Positions 53,385 through 63,523 of a stretch of DNA of 64,000 nt are shown here, in pieces. A program made the translations under genes and the position numbers. The stretch covers positions 1,116,001-1,180,000 of the forward strand of contig JAILWY010000028.1 of assembly GCA_022113835.1 (NCBI GenBank), written 5' to 3'. This stretch comes from Atopsyche davidsoni (taxonomy: Eukaryota > Arthropoda > Insecta > Trichoptera > Hydrobiosidae). The notes below the pieces were generated by a model that was not told the DNA's origin, searched no databases, and saw only the letters and a list, made by a program, of their open reading frames with translations. Numbering within the stretch: the stretch's first letter is position 1; each line of letters opens with the position of its first letter.

Positions 53385-53530
53385 AATTCCATTTTAATAT
53401 TTTAAATGATAAGTAAAACACTTGAGTGATTTTTCCACATAAAGATTTTTATTGGTGACCGGTTTCGCTAGCCTTTCACGTTTGTGATAATGGCAACGTG
53501 AAAGGTTGGCGAAACCGGTCACTCAATTAT
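53385..53530. mobile_element. P1-family MITE, both arms
   Basis: AATTCCATTTTAATATTTTA, ACACTTGAGTGATTTTTCCA, TTGGTGACCGGTTTCGCTAG, then inverse AACGTGAAAGGTTGGCGAAA and CCGGTCACTCAAT. Confidence 0.8.
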
Positions 53531-54134
53531 TTTACGTATTTTTTTTAAATATTAAAAATTTAAGTATTTTAGGCAAATCGGATTTATAATTGTTACATGC
53601 TGCTCTTTCAAGGTAAAAATCAGTAAGCTGATTTTTGTATACGTTTTTTGTTATTTTAAATTTGAACTTTTTCTATGAGATGAGATATAAATTTCTTTAA
53701 AATGATGTGTGAAAATATGCTCCAGCTAACGTTAAAATTTAAAAGCTCTTTATTATTACTGTATATATATTTGATATAATCAATGAATCGGTATGAGTTA
53801 AAATGCATTTATTTAGAATCTTGATATTGTTGCATTTAATTAATAATAAAACATAATTGCATGCATGGTCCTATTGAATAAATATTGTGTTCTGGTGTTC
53901 AATGCTTGCAGAAATTATTTTGTTTTGAAAGTATAAATTATAGTTTGTTTTATATAATGCTAAATTTTAATATGTGATTATAATTTTAAAAAATCTTGTT
54001 GTACACATAGTACTGATATAAATACAGTAAAATGGTTTTTTGGTATATTTTGTGATTTTTAGTACATTTATGAAATCCAATTTGATTTCATGGTTTTAAA
54101 TGAAATTCACTTCCTTTTTTGGCTGAAGGCTTAC
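53531..54134. other. AT-rich DNA with an inverted repeat fragment
   Basis: 53580-53690 is part of a P3 hAT MITE. 53830-53950 is the inverse of sequence at 56280-56400 and 62440-62545 (CATTAGGAACATT, CATTGAACACC), also present at 54840-54985. Confidence 0.55.
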
Positions 54135-54323
54135 AGTAAAACATGTGTATGACCATTCTGTCGGGACTTCCTGACCTCGGTGGGGATGCTGCTGAGATGT
54201 GAAGACCGAGGTCGTTTCCTCGTACCCCTGCAAATGCGTGCTGTGAATGTGAGCAAGGTCAGAGCCTACAATACCGAGACCCCTCCATCTGGTATCAATA
54301 CACAAATGGGGTAGATCATATTT
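54135..54323 (-). CDS. Candidate internal exon of an unidentified gene
   Basis: Minus strand: an acceptor-like GAAAAACAG|AAATATG at 54324/54323, 63 open codons, and a donor ACT|GTAAGC at 54135/54134. The exon is 189 bp, phase 0 at both ends. Peptide includes CIDTRWRGLGIVGSDLAHIH and HRGQEVPTEWSYTCF. GC content is clearly above the flanks. I do not recognise the protein. The acceptor has a weak pyrimidine tract, and a GC-rich repeat fragment is an alternative. Confidence 0.35.
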
Positions 54324-55749
54324 CTGTTTTTCGGATTAAAATAAAGAAGGGTTGTGTTTATATAAACAAATGTACAAATATATATAAACGCATATATCAG
54401 GGTTGCACCAACATTTCATCACTACAAGCTACCTGTATTTTTTAAACCAGAGGCTGCGGTCTACCAACACCGTGATTATAAACAAAAGTAGTAATTTAAA
54501 GCCAAAAATAAGTTTCATTAAAAATATACATATTTAATATAAGAGAAAATATGAATTGGTTTTCACCAACTAATTAGCTTACGTGGGACTATTATATATA
54601 ATATGTTTATAGTGTTTATCTGAGATGTGTGCATATCAGAAAGGAATAGTCCCGGGATCGATCGGTGGACACTTTGGCCACCCCTGAATTTGGTAATATT
54701 AAACAGACGCAGTTGAACGTTCAAATTCATATTTTTAATGCATATTTTTTTTATTTCTCGTAAAGCTAGCCATAGGATATTTTAACGGTATTAGAACCAG
54801 ATACAAAACCGGATTTTAGAACCAGACTTTGATATTGAGTATGATATTTTTAAATTTATAATAAAATATAATTGCATGAATGTTCCTAATGAATAAATAT
54901 TGTGTTCGGGTATATGATTATCGAGTGTTCAATGCTTGCAGTTATATATTTTCATTTTGTTTTGGAAGTATAAATTATATTTCTTTTTGTATATTGCTAA
55001 ATGTAAATCTATGATAAGATCATATTTTTAAAAAATCATGTTATAAATATAATACGTAAATGAATATCAGTTTTTTTCTGAATCAATTGAAACTACAGTC
55101 TACAAATGGAGTTTTGACAGGGGGCTATCTCCAAAATCGATGTATTTTGAAAATATTTTGCGATAAAAATACTCCACCAATCAAAAAAAAAAAATCAAAA
55201 GATAGATGCAATCCTTTCTCTACGCAAAAAATATTTTATTTCGTAAATATACGCATTTTGTAGATCATACATCACGGTCACTCACGGTCCAAGAACCCTA
55301 AGCATTAAGGAGTCTATTTTTTAATTTGAATTTAAAGATTACACATAAATATATCGCATAGGTAGAGTATAAAAATAAAAAAAAATTATAACTTTAACAA
55401 ACTTTGGTTTTGAAAATTCGTCATTTTATCCCATTTTTCAACATCTTTAGGACGTTATTTTTACCTTAAAAAAGGACGCTAATCTTATAATAAAAATAGT
55501 TAAATCGAGTTTATAATTTTTCAAATATACATAGAAAAATATTGTGACAATTTAATTAATTAAATGACACGATTTACTTTATCATGTTTATCTGAGCATT
55601 AATAGTATCAGTTATATATTTTTTTTATTAAAATATTTGTTCTGATCAAATTTAAATAAGAATCAACGAAAATTAACAACGAAGCAAATACAGAGAACCT
55701 AATTAAGTGATAATTATAATGAAATATTTGAAGCTTTTTTTAAAAGAAA
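54324..55749. other. AT-rich DNA, transposon remnants
   Basis: Contains a copy of the CTACAAATGGA block (55080) also seen at 59480 and 63050, an inverse block at 54840-54985, and a GGTCCAAGAACC fragment (55285) also at 56740. No gene. Confidence 0.5.
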
Positions 55750-55945
55750 TATTGTAATTTTACGTTTAACTAATCAAGAGAGAGTTAAAGTACAGTTCTC
55801 AAATTTTACAAGCCTCATACGCTAAATTTGTTAATAGTAATATTTAAAAATATGTATAAATTATAATTAGGACTATTCTGAAGTCGATGAGATCATCTTG
55901 GATATCAGCAAGAACCACCAGAACAAATATGGTTATTCTGTCTAT
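55750..55945 (+). pseudogene. Dead copy 1 of the host exon with upstream intron
   Basis: 55750-55855 matches the intron just before the real exon at 63391 (ATTTTACGTTTAACTAA, CAAGAGAGAGT, TTAATAG). 55869-55945 matches its last two-thirds (GAAGTCGATGAGATCATCTT, AAGAACCACCAGAAC). The exon end reads TAT|GGAAGA where the real exon has TAT|GTAAGA, so the donor is lost. The front of the exon is missing. Confidence 0.85.
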
Positions 55946-56077
55946 GGAAGAATTAAAATATATAACGAAACTATAATTTATACTCCAAAAACTTGAGAGA
56001 GCAGCATGTAACAATTATAAATCTGATTTGCCTAAAATACTTCAATTTCACACTGATTTTTAATATTTTAAAAATAA

Positions 56078-56162
56078 TAAAAATACTTGAGTGATTTTTC
56101 CACATATAGATTTTTATTGGTGACCGGTTTCGCCAACCTTTCACGTTGGCATTGTCACAAAC
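56078..56162. mobile_element. P1-family MITE arm abutting dead exon copy 2
   Basis: AATACTTGAGTGATTTTTCC, TTGGTGACCGGTTTCGCCAA, CACGTTGGCATTGTCA, directly joined to exon-derived GATGAGATTATCTTGG. Confidence 0.75.
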
Positions 56163-56164
56163 GT

Positions 56165-56226
56165 GTGATGAGATTATCTTGGACATTAGCAAAAACCACC
56201 AGAACAAATATGGTTATTCAGTCTAT
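56165..56226 (+). pseudogene. Dead copy 2 of the host exon
   Basis: GATGAGATTATCTTGGACAT, AAAAACCACCAGAAC, ending GTCTAT|GGAAGA: the donor GT is GG, as in copy 1. Only the 3' half of the exon remains, cut on the left by a P1 MITE arm. Downstream sequence continues similar to copy 1 and copy 3. Confidence 0.85.
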
Positions 56227-56509
56227 GGAAGAATTAAAATATGTAACGAAACTATAATTTATACTTCCAAAACAAAATGAAAATTTATACCTACATGCAT
56301 TTAACGCCTAATCATGTACCCGAACATAATATTTATTCATTAGGAACATTCATGCAATTATGTTTTATTATAAAATTTAAAGTAACCAAGACATTATCAA
56401 GATTGTAAATAAATTATAGTATTTTTTAAAATCATACCATTTACATTTTAACTCATACCGGTTCATTGAATATAACATATATATGTAAACAATTTTTTTT
56501 TAATATACC

Positions 56510-56569
<60 letters not shown>

Positions 56570-57780
56570 CTTTTAAATTTGTATGTTAGCTGTAGCATAT
56601 TTTCACACATCATTTAAAAAGAAAATATACCTCATCTAATATAAAAAGTTCATATTATAAACTATTTAAGATATGTCAACAAAATATTATTTGAATTTAA
56701 CGAGCTATAGTAAATTAGCGATACTCAACCGGCGGTCCAAGAACCGTTAGCATTTGGGAGGCCTTTTTTATTGAAATTATAAGATTAAATATATATCTAT
56801 CGCATAGGATGAGCTTAAAATTTTTAATTAAAATATATATATATTATACATTGGTTTTGAAAAGTCATCATTTTTTACAATTTTTCAACATTTAGAAGGT
56901 TTTATTTTACCTTAAAAAAAGACGTTAATCAAAAAGGTAAAAATCATTTTTAATTTTTATAATATTTTGTAAGAAAATCAATTTAGAAAAATATAGTGAC
57001 AAGAGCTTGTAAGCAAATATACACCATTTTTGTCAGTAAATTAAACGCGAAGCGAGATCGTGTCATTTAATTAATTAAATTGTCACTTTATTTTTATATG
57101 TTAACAGTCGATTTTTTCACAGAATATTACAAAAATTATAAACTCGATTAACCTATTTTTTATTATTTGATTAGCGTCCTTTTTTAAGGTAAAATAAAGT
57201 CTTGAAGATGTTGAAAAATCTTCACTCGGGAAAAAACATATTTCTCATATTTAAAGTAAATTTATGCGAAGTGAAATATTTTTTGTGTAGAAAACGACAA
57301 ATGTAACTTTTTGCATTAATGTTTTTTGATTAGTGGAGTAGATTTTTCGCAACATATTTTTAAAAAACTACGATTTTGGAGATGGCCCCCTTGAAATGTC
57401 AATTATGCGCTTATTTCGTATTATCATCTTTGGCGAATACTTATAAACTTTATCTTCATTTTTTCTGTCAAACATAATTATTTATATCAGTACATATTAT
57501 GTTAACAAATTGATTTTTTTTAATTAGGATCTTATCATAGATTTGCATTTATAATATGAAACCTTCATTTATACTTCAAAAACAAAATGAAAAATATATA
57601 ACTGGAAGCATTGAGCACCAAATACCGGAACACAATTTTTTTTTCAATCTCATGCAGAAAGAGGCTACTTATTTATTTATTTACATTATTGTACTTTCCT
57701 ACAAACCACCAAGTAACCAAGTCAATATCAAAATTAATGGAATTGGTATTTATTTTGTAATATTCCATTTCATTATAATA
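56227..57780. other. AT-rich repeat-derived DNA
   Basis: Includes (TA)n at 56515-56567, a GGCGGTCCAAGAACC fragment (56740) resembling 55285, and a block at 57320-57400 that is the inverse of 55100-55170. No gene. Confidence 0.55.
56515..56567. repeat. (TA)n microsatellite
   Basis: Pure alternating TA. Confidence 0.97.
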
Positions 57781-57922
57781 AAATAAAACCAAGTGGTTTT
57801 GGAGACTACGATTATTTCACTTGTAGCGAGAGCTCTTTCGCCGAACACGGCATCTTCAAAACTCTAAGAACTCTCGCTACAAGTGAAATAAACGTAGTCT
57901 CCAAAACCACTTGCTTTTATTT
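57781..57922. mobile_element. Hairpin MITE with 52-bp arms
   Basis: Left arm 57781-57832 and right arm 57871-57922 are inverse repeats with two mismatches by my count (AAGTGGTTTTGGAGACTACG, TTATTTCACTTGTAGCGAGA). 38-bp spacer containing CGAACACGGCATCTTC. One arm plus spacer also occurs at 39080-39170. Confidence 0.85.
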
Positions 57923-58009
57923 TATTATAATATCAAGATTGTAAATAAATTAGTGTATTTTCTAAAATCATACCATCTGCATTTTAACTCAAACCGGTTC
58001 ATTGAATAT

Positions 58010-58013
<4 letters not shown>

Positions 58014-58069
<56 letters not shown>

Positions 58070-58073
58070 TTTT
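58014..58073. repeat. (TA)n followed by a T run
   Basis: About 36 bp of TA, then about 22 T. Confidence 0.95.
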
Positions 58074-58501
58074 AAATTTGTACGTTAGCTGTTGCATGTT
58101 TTAACACATCATTTTAAAAGAATTTATATCTCATCTAATATGAAAAGTTCATATTTAAAAACTATTTATGATATGTCAACAAAATATATATTTTTAATTT
58201 TACAATCTTAATCAGCAACACTCAACATGCGGCCCGCAACAATATTATTCAAAAATGAAATTTAAAAAAAACGGACATAGAAATCAGCTGACTGATTTTT
58301 ACCTTGATGGCGTACTGAGAGTATCATGTAGCAATTATAAATCTGATTTGCCCCAAAATAGTGAATAATTTGTCTCAATATCAAATTTCAGACTAACTTT
58401 TAAATAAACGTTTGGATATATGTAGATAGGTTTTGTGTTTTATTAATTAAAATTTTAATCGAAACCGATCGCCAATTGAACTTAACATGTGAAAAAATTA
58501 C

Positions 58502-59026
58502 GGTACTTGTTTTTTATCCGACCACCAAAGAAACTTGTCTATTGTTTTGCTTCTTTTGTTGGCAACAGCGAGTAAACACGTATTGTGAATTACGTATTTG
58601 AATTAAATAAATATATTGGTTTCAAAGTATAACCGTCAAAGATAACCGTCAAACAAAAAATGAACTTACTTCAGTTATCAACAATCGTACACGACAAGGC
58701 TAGTAGCGTACTTTTTCTACAACAGCGTGGTATTTCGTGTGAAAATGCGACACATAGATCCTTTCGACACCATCATGGATGGCATTGTAACATTCTGGCA
58801 ACCAGGATAATGCATGTCTCATATTTCATTGTTTATAAAATGTGACTTTATTGAATACTTAAAACTATATAAATATATGATACAAAATTGAAAAAAAAAA
58901 ATTCATTTCTTTGACGGTTATACTTTAAATTAAATAAATAAACAATACGTGATGACTCGCTGTTGCCAACAATAGAAGCAAAACAATAGACAAAGTTCTT
59001 TGGTGGTCGGATAAAAAACAAGTACC
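58502..59026 (+). mobile_element. Merlin-like MITE, copy 1, with 8-bp target duplication
   Basis: 525 bp. Ends GGTACTTGTTTTTTATCCGA and the inverse TCGGATAAAAAACAAGTACC, with long inverted arms of about 85 bp. Flanked by AAAATTAC on both sides (58494-58501 and 59027-59034). An 8-bp duplication and GG ends fit the Merlin (IS1016-related) superfamily. Nearly identical to 61716-62239. Confidence 0.93.
58660..58845 (+). CDS. 61-codon ORF in the Merlin-like MITE, transposase N-terminus-like
   Basis: ATG-started ORF with NLLQLSTIVHDKASSVLFLQ, QRGISCENATH and GWHCNILATRI. Layout resembles the start of Merlin/ISXO2-type transposases (a helix, then FLQ-x-RG-I, then the zinc-ribbon region), though the zinc-binding cysteines are mostly lost and the DDE core is absent. 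The protein is the same in both copies; the one coding difference I saw (GCA versus GCC, Ala) is silent. Not an active transposase. Confidence 0.5.
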   Translation: MNLLQLSTIVHDKASSVLFLQQRGISCENATHRSFRHHHGWHCNILATRIMHVSYFIVYKM

Positions 59027-59211
59027 AAAATTACTTAAGTATTACAGTGAATTCCACTAAGCACTGTTTGTAAAAATTATCAAATACTTTTATTTATTCA
59101 TCAGGGAGTACTTAAATGTAAAAAGATTATCATCCAAAAATGTTGCGGCTCATGTAACATAGCAAATATGTATTGTATGTGGCCCAAAAGAAAAAAGGTC
59201 GAGTATCGCTG

Positions 59212-60549
59212 ATCTAAACGATTATTGATAAAGACAAAAAAATATTACTTTCTCTGCTTAATGTTTATGTAATTTCAATTTAAATTTTGAACACAGCGGT
59301 AGTTTTTTTTTAAATTATACATAATAATTATAATTTTTCAACCTCTATGGTAGAAATGATTCATATTGTCTTTGACTTCTCGCGTAATGTGATTTCAAAA
59401 TAAGAACAATTGCTCGCTTGTTGCTGTCAAAAACCGGGAGAGATTGCTGGAGGTTTTTAATTTTTATTGAATCTATTGAAACTACAGCCTACAAATGGAA
59501 TTGTGAGTTAAAATATCAATATTTGTTTACAATTTGTTGTGGCTATAAGTTATAAGTTTCATGCGCTTATTTCGTATTGGCGAAAATTTATAAACTTCTT
59601 CATGTTTTTTCGTGTTTATCTAAGCATTGATAGTCTCGTATTTTTTAAGCTTTTTTTATCAAAATATATGTTTCATACAAATTTAAATATATACAACAGT
59701 AAAAATAAACAATATTGCAAATACCTAATTAAGTGATCATTATAATAAAATATTTAAAGCTTATGTTTAAAGAAGTCATTGCCAGGAAGAAAGAGAAACA
59801 AAATGATGACAAAATACCGCGTATATTCATGGCTGATTTTAAGGTTATTTTTGTATGCAGCTGTATATATTTTGTTTAAGGTATATTAAGTTGGTTTATT
59901 GGTTATAAAAAAATATATAATTTTCAGTACAATTTAAATTACAGATATTTTATAATAAATTAAAACAGGGAGGTCTTTTCAACAAAGCACCAAAACATAC
60001 TTTGTATGGGTCGTTGGTGTGTATTTTATTTAAAAAAAAAATTTAAAAAAACATACAAATACAATACAATAAAATGAAAAAAACAAAGTTGTTTTTTAAA
60101 TTATAAAATATTTTTTATTAAAAAAGATACATACTGTAAAAGTAACCCAAAAAGAACACGAGTTTTCACATGTTAATTTAATTATTAATGGGCTTTATCT
60201 CATAATAAAACATAAATTGGAACCTTATGAATAAATATGAATAAAAAAAATTATAGTAATGAAATATTGTCGATTTTGCGAGAGCGCCGCCCATTTCGTT
60301 ACCATTTTGGCCAGTCGTGAGGTACACATCAAAAAGTTATAAAATACAACATGTTTTGGTATAGAAAATACAAAACATACTCTTATAAACGAAGTGGAGA
60401 TACTATTATGTTGTCTTACGTAGCTAAGTAATTAAAAAGAATATTTCCCTACAATAATGATATTTTATCACATTTATTCGCGCAGCGTTACACATACTGT
60501 CACAGAAGTTAGGGGCGGCAGTCAATATGTTTTATTTATATTTATAAAA
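59212..60549. other. AT-rich DNA, part of a local duplication
   Basis: 59212-59760 matches 62823-63290 (ACACAGCGGTA, TTCAACCTCTATGGTA, TTGCTCGCTTGTTGCTGTCA, CTACAAATGGAATTGTGAGT, TTTCATGCGCTTATTTCGTA). The rest is AT-rich with no gene seen. Confidence 0.6.
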
Positions 60550-60960
60550 TTTCTGAAGTGGTTCTTCGATTTTCCATCTGTCTCTCAGTCAACTCATTCG
60601 GCACCCATTATCCTTCCCTCTGATTTTTCCCATGACATGTAAATCTTTGGAAATATCTTGGCGAGTCATGTTAAATGCCTCCGCAAGTTGATGTGTTTGC
60701 GTATCATTTTCATTCAATAACACTTTCAGATCAGCGTCTTCAATTATTTTTGGTCTTCCGGAACGATATTTGTCCTCGGTGTCGAAATCGCCAAACCAAT
60801 TTTCACAGGTAGTTTTCGGTGGTGAATGTTTGCCGGAGGCCACCTCAAGCAAACAAAGTGCTTCAGCTTCATATTTTTCATGTAAAAGCATAAAAGCGAA
60901 GCTTCCTGCAAATACTGCTTTTTTGGCACAAAACTTGACATCTTCATTGTTAGAAAAATA
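60550..60960 (-). pseudogene. mariner transposase N-terminal relic
   Basis: Minus-strand frames give the paired helix-turn-helix DNA-binding region of a mariner transposase: SGRPKIIEDADLKVLLNEND, THQLAEAFNMTRQDISKDLH, VMGKI. Then, after a frameshift, WVPNELTERQMENRRTT, where the WVPxEL motif links to the catalytic domain. An additional shift lies upstream (EALCLLEVASGK). The DDD catalytic domain is absent. A dead 5' fragment. Confidence 0.87.
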
Positions 60961-61110
60961 TTATTGCGTTGCGATATGAGTTGGTATTATGATTGCTTAG
61001 TGTTGACAGATATCTAAGCTATAAAAAATACAAGTACATATAGACATATATGTCGACTACATGTGTTGTTAGCGCCATCTATGTGTTAAATCCTGAAACT
61101 TGGTGGCGCA

Positions 61111-61111
<1 letters not shown>

Positions 61112-61180
<69 letters not shown>
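61112..61180. repeat. (TA)n microsatellite
   Basis: Pure TA tract of nearly 70 bp, next to the mariner relic. Confidence 0.97.
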
Positions 61181-61182
<2 letters not shown>

Positions 61183-61344
61183 TTTGGGAAGAATGTTTGT
61201 TTTTCTAAAATAATACAGCTTATGTGTACTCATAATCAAGTAATTGTTGATTGATAATGTGATATCGTATCAGTCTGAAAATATTTAGAATCGGTTTTGT
61301 TGAATTATTTTTATTTAGAAAAAAAATCCATTTGCATATTCAGA

Positions 61345-61625
61345 TCCAACGTTGGCAACCCTGACGCATCCAAAGTATTGCGAAGGAATCGCCGTTTTAC
61401 GCGGCACCACGCGATGTGTGCCGAGAAGCAGGGCAGAATCGGGCGTGGCGGGCTGGCGGCGCGCTGGTCCGGCGCGGCTCTCGCGCGTGTGCGATGGGCG
61501 GGGCACACACACGCACACGCGCGCGCGCACGCACACACGCGCGCACAAGCCGCGCGCACCCGAACTCGATATTTGTCAGGGATTATAGCCCCGTGCTAGC
61601 GCCTCGAGCAATCAATACTCGGAAC
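61345..61625. other. GC-rich islet with a (CA)/(CG) microsatellite
   Basis: GC-rich block; 61500-61562 is alternating purine-pyrimidine CACG repeats. Several overlapping 70-100-codon ORFs exist on both strands, none recognisable. Confidence 0.6.
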
Positions 61626-61715
61626 GCCCTCTAAACTGGTCTAACTAACCAAGAGAGAGTAAAAATACTGTTTTCAAATTTTACGAGCCGCGTGATTTAA
61701 ATTGTTAAAAATAAT

Positions 61716-62239
61716 GGTACTTGTTTTTTATCCGACCACCAAAGAAACTTGTCTATTGTTTAGCTTCTTTTGTTGGCAACAGCGAGTAAACACGTATTGT
61801 GAATTACGTATTTGAATTAAATAAATATATTGGTTTCAAAGTATAACCGTCAAAGATAACCGTCAAACAAAAAATGAACTTACTTCAGTTATCAACAATC
61901 GTACACGACAAGGCTAGTAGCGTACTTTTTCTACAACAGCGTGGTATTTCGTGTGAAAATGCGACACATAGATCCTTTCGACACCATCATGGATGGCATT
62001 GTAACATTCTGGCCACCAGGATAATGCATGTCTCATATTTCATTGTTTATAAAATGTGACTTTATTGAATACTTAAAACTATATAAATATATGATACAAA
62101 ATTGAAAAAAAAAATTCATTTCTTTGACGGTTATACTTTAAATTAAATAAATAAACAATACGTGTTGACTCGCTGTTGCCAACAATAGAAGCAAAACAAT
62201 AGACAAAGTTCTTTGGTGGTCGGATAAAAAACAAGTACC
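61716..62239 (+). mobile_element. Merlin-like MITE, copy 2, with 8-bp target duplication
   Basis: 524 bp, same ends as copy 1, flanked by AAAATAAT on both sides (61708-61715 and 62240-62247). The near-identity to copy 1 indicates recent activity of the family. Confidence 0.93.
61874..62059 (+). CDS. 61-codon ORF in Merlin-like MITE copy 2
   Basis: Encodes the same 61 residues as 58660-58845. Same reservations: a transposase N-terminus remnant at most. Confidence 0.45.
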   Translation: MNLLQLSTIVHDKASSVLFLQQRGISCENATHRSFRHHHGWHCNILATRIMHVSYFIVYKM

Positions 62240-62676
62240 AAAATAATATTTAAAAAAAAATAAAAATTACAATAAGATATCGTTCTGCCAAAGGCCGAAA
62301 CAAACAGCCAGGATATGGTGACAGAGGACTAGTCTGAAGTCGATGAGATCATCTTGGATATCATCAAGAACCACCAGAACAAATATAGTTATTCTGTTTA
62401 TATAAAAGTTAAAATGTATAATGAAATTATAATTTATACTTCCATAATAAAATGAAAAATATAACTGCACGCATTGAACACCTGGTAATCATATACCGGA
62501 ACACAATATTTATTCATTAGGAACATTGATGCAATATGTTTTATTATAAGTAATCAAAGCAATATCAAGATTAATAATATCAATTAAACTAAACATTTGA
62601 AAAATCACAATAGTATTTTTTTATTTTAAAATAAAATAAAAATATAATAAAATAGAATCAAATACTTTTATTCATT

Positions 62677-62822
62677 ACACGGAGAGTAAATGTAAAACCA
62701 GGTCCCCACTAATTGATTTTTAATATATGGCTTTAAAAAGTCATCATCCAAACATGATGCGGCTCGCGTAACATAGCAAATATGTATTATATGTAGTCCA
62801 AAATAAAAATGTTGAGTATCGG
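62677..62822 (+). mobile_element. hAT-type MITE (family P3), right half
   Basis: CGGAGAGTAAATGTAAAACC, ATGATGCGGCTCGCGTAACA, GTTGAGTATCGGTG; the same right half as 59060-59211, followed by ATCTAAAT. Confidence 0.75.
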
Positions 62823-63390
62823 TGATCTAAATGATAAATGATAAAGACAAAAGAATATAAAATATTTTAAGTAATTTCAGCTTAAATTTTGCTCACAGCG
62901 GTAATTGTTTTTGGTAATTATATTTCATTTTTCAACCTCTATGGTATTAATGTTTAATGTTGTCTTTGACTTCCCGCGCATTGTGGTGTCAAAACAAGAA
63001 CAATTGCTCGCTTGTTGCTGTCAAAAGCCGGGATGGATTGAAACTACGGCCTACAAATGGAATTGTGAGTTAAAATATTGGTATTTGTTTACAATTCGTC
63101 GTCGCAATAAGTTTCATGCGCTTATTTCGTATTGTTTTTGGCCAAAACTTATCAATAGTCTCGTTTTTAAATTTGTTTTTTTATTAAAATATATGTTTTT
63201 CCTCCAAATTAAAAAAAAAATCCAAAGAGCCGATTTAAGATTATTATAATTAAATATTTAAAGCTCGTGTTTAACAAAGTCATTGTGATTTTACGTTTAA
63301 CTAACCAGGAGAGAGTAAAGGTATAGTATTAAAATTTCACGGGCCGCATACGTTAAATTTGTTAATAATATTTTTTTTTTAATTTTCTAG
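62823..63390 (+). other. Intron of the host gene, duplicated upstream
   Basis: Matches 59212-59760, and its last 110 bp match 55750-55855 and 61637-61710. It ends with a polypyrimidine tract and acceptor TTTTCTAG at 63390. The preceding exon was not found. Confidence 0.6.
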
Positions 63391-63523
63391 CTGTACGGAT
63401 CTCGTGGTGCCAAAGGCCGAAACAAACTGGGAGGAAATGGTGACGGAGGACTTTTCTGAAGTCGATGAGATCATCTTGGACATCAGCAAGAACCACCAGA
63501 ACAAATATGGTTATACTGTCTAT
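63391..63523 (+). CDS. Host gene internal exon (unidentified protein)
   Basis: Acceptor TTTTTTTTTTAATTTTCTAG, then 133 bp, then donor TAT|GTAAGA. The first base completes a codon from an earlier exon; the exon ends on a codon boundary. The peptide is acidic: TDLVVPKAETNWEEMV, TEDFSEVDEIILDISKNHQ, NKYGYTVY. The next exon at 63847 starts in the matching phase and is fully open, which strongly supports a real gene. I do not recognise the protein. Codon use is ordinary, unlike the AT-rich flanks. Three dead partial copies lie upstream at 55869, 56165 and 62287, so any homology search with this exon should expect multiple hits here. Confidence 0.82.

Larger units (their letters stand above)
58213..59211 (+). 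mobile_element. hAT-type MITE (family P3) split by a Merlin-like MITE
   Basis: Left end CAGCAACACTCAACATGCGG (58213), right end GGTCGAGTATCGCTG (59211). Flanks ATCTTAAT and ATCTAAAC agree at 6 of 8 positions. The element proper is 58213-58501 plus 59035-59211, with the Merlin-like MITE and its 8-bp duplication between. Confidence 0.78.
61637..62401 (+). pseudogene. Dead copy 3 of the host exon with upstream intron, split by a Merlin-like MITE
   Basis: 61637-61715 matches the intron before the real exon (TCTAACTAACCAAGAGAGAG, TTACGAGCCG). The Merlin-like MITE follows, then 62287-62401 matches almost the whole exon (CCAAAGGCCGAAACAAAC, TGGTGACAGAGGACTAGTC, GAACCACCAGAACAAATAT). It has a stop (TAG) in place of TTT and ends TAT|ATAAAA, so the donor is lost. 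Confidence 0.87.

Noticed and set aside
61360..61630. Arg/Ala-rich ORFs in a GC-rich islet
   Set aside because: Open on both strands and several frames because of GC content and CACG repeats; no recognisable domain or splice-bounded exon.
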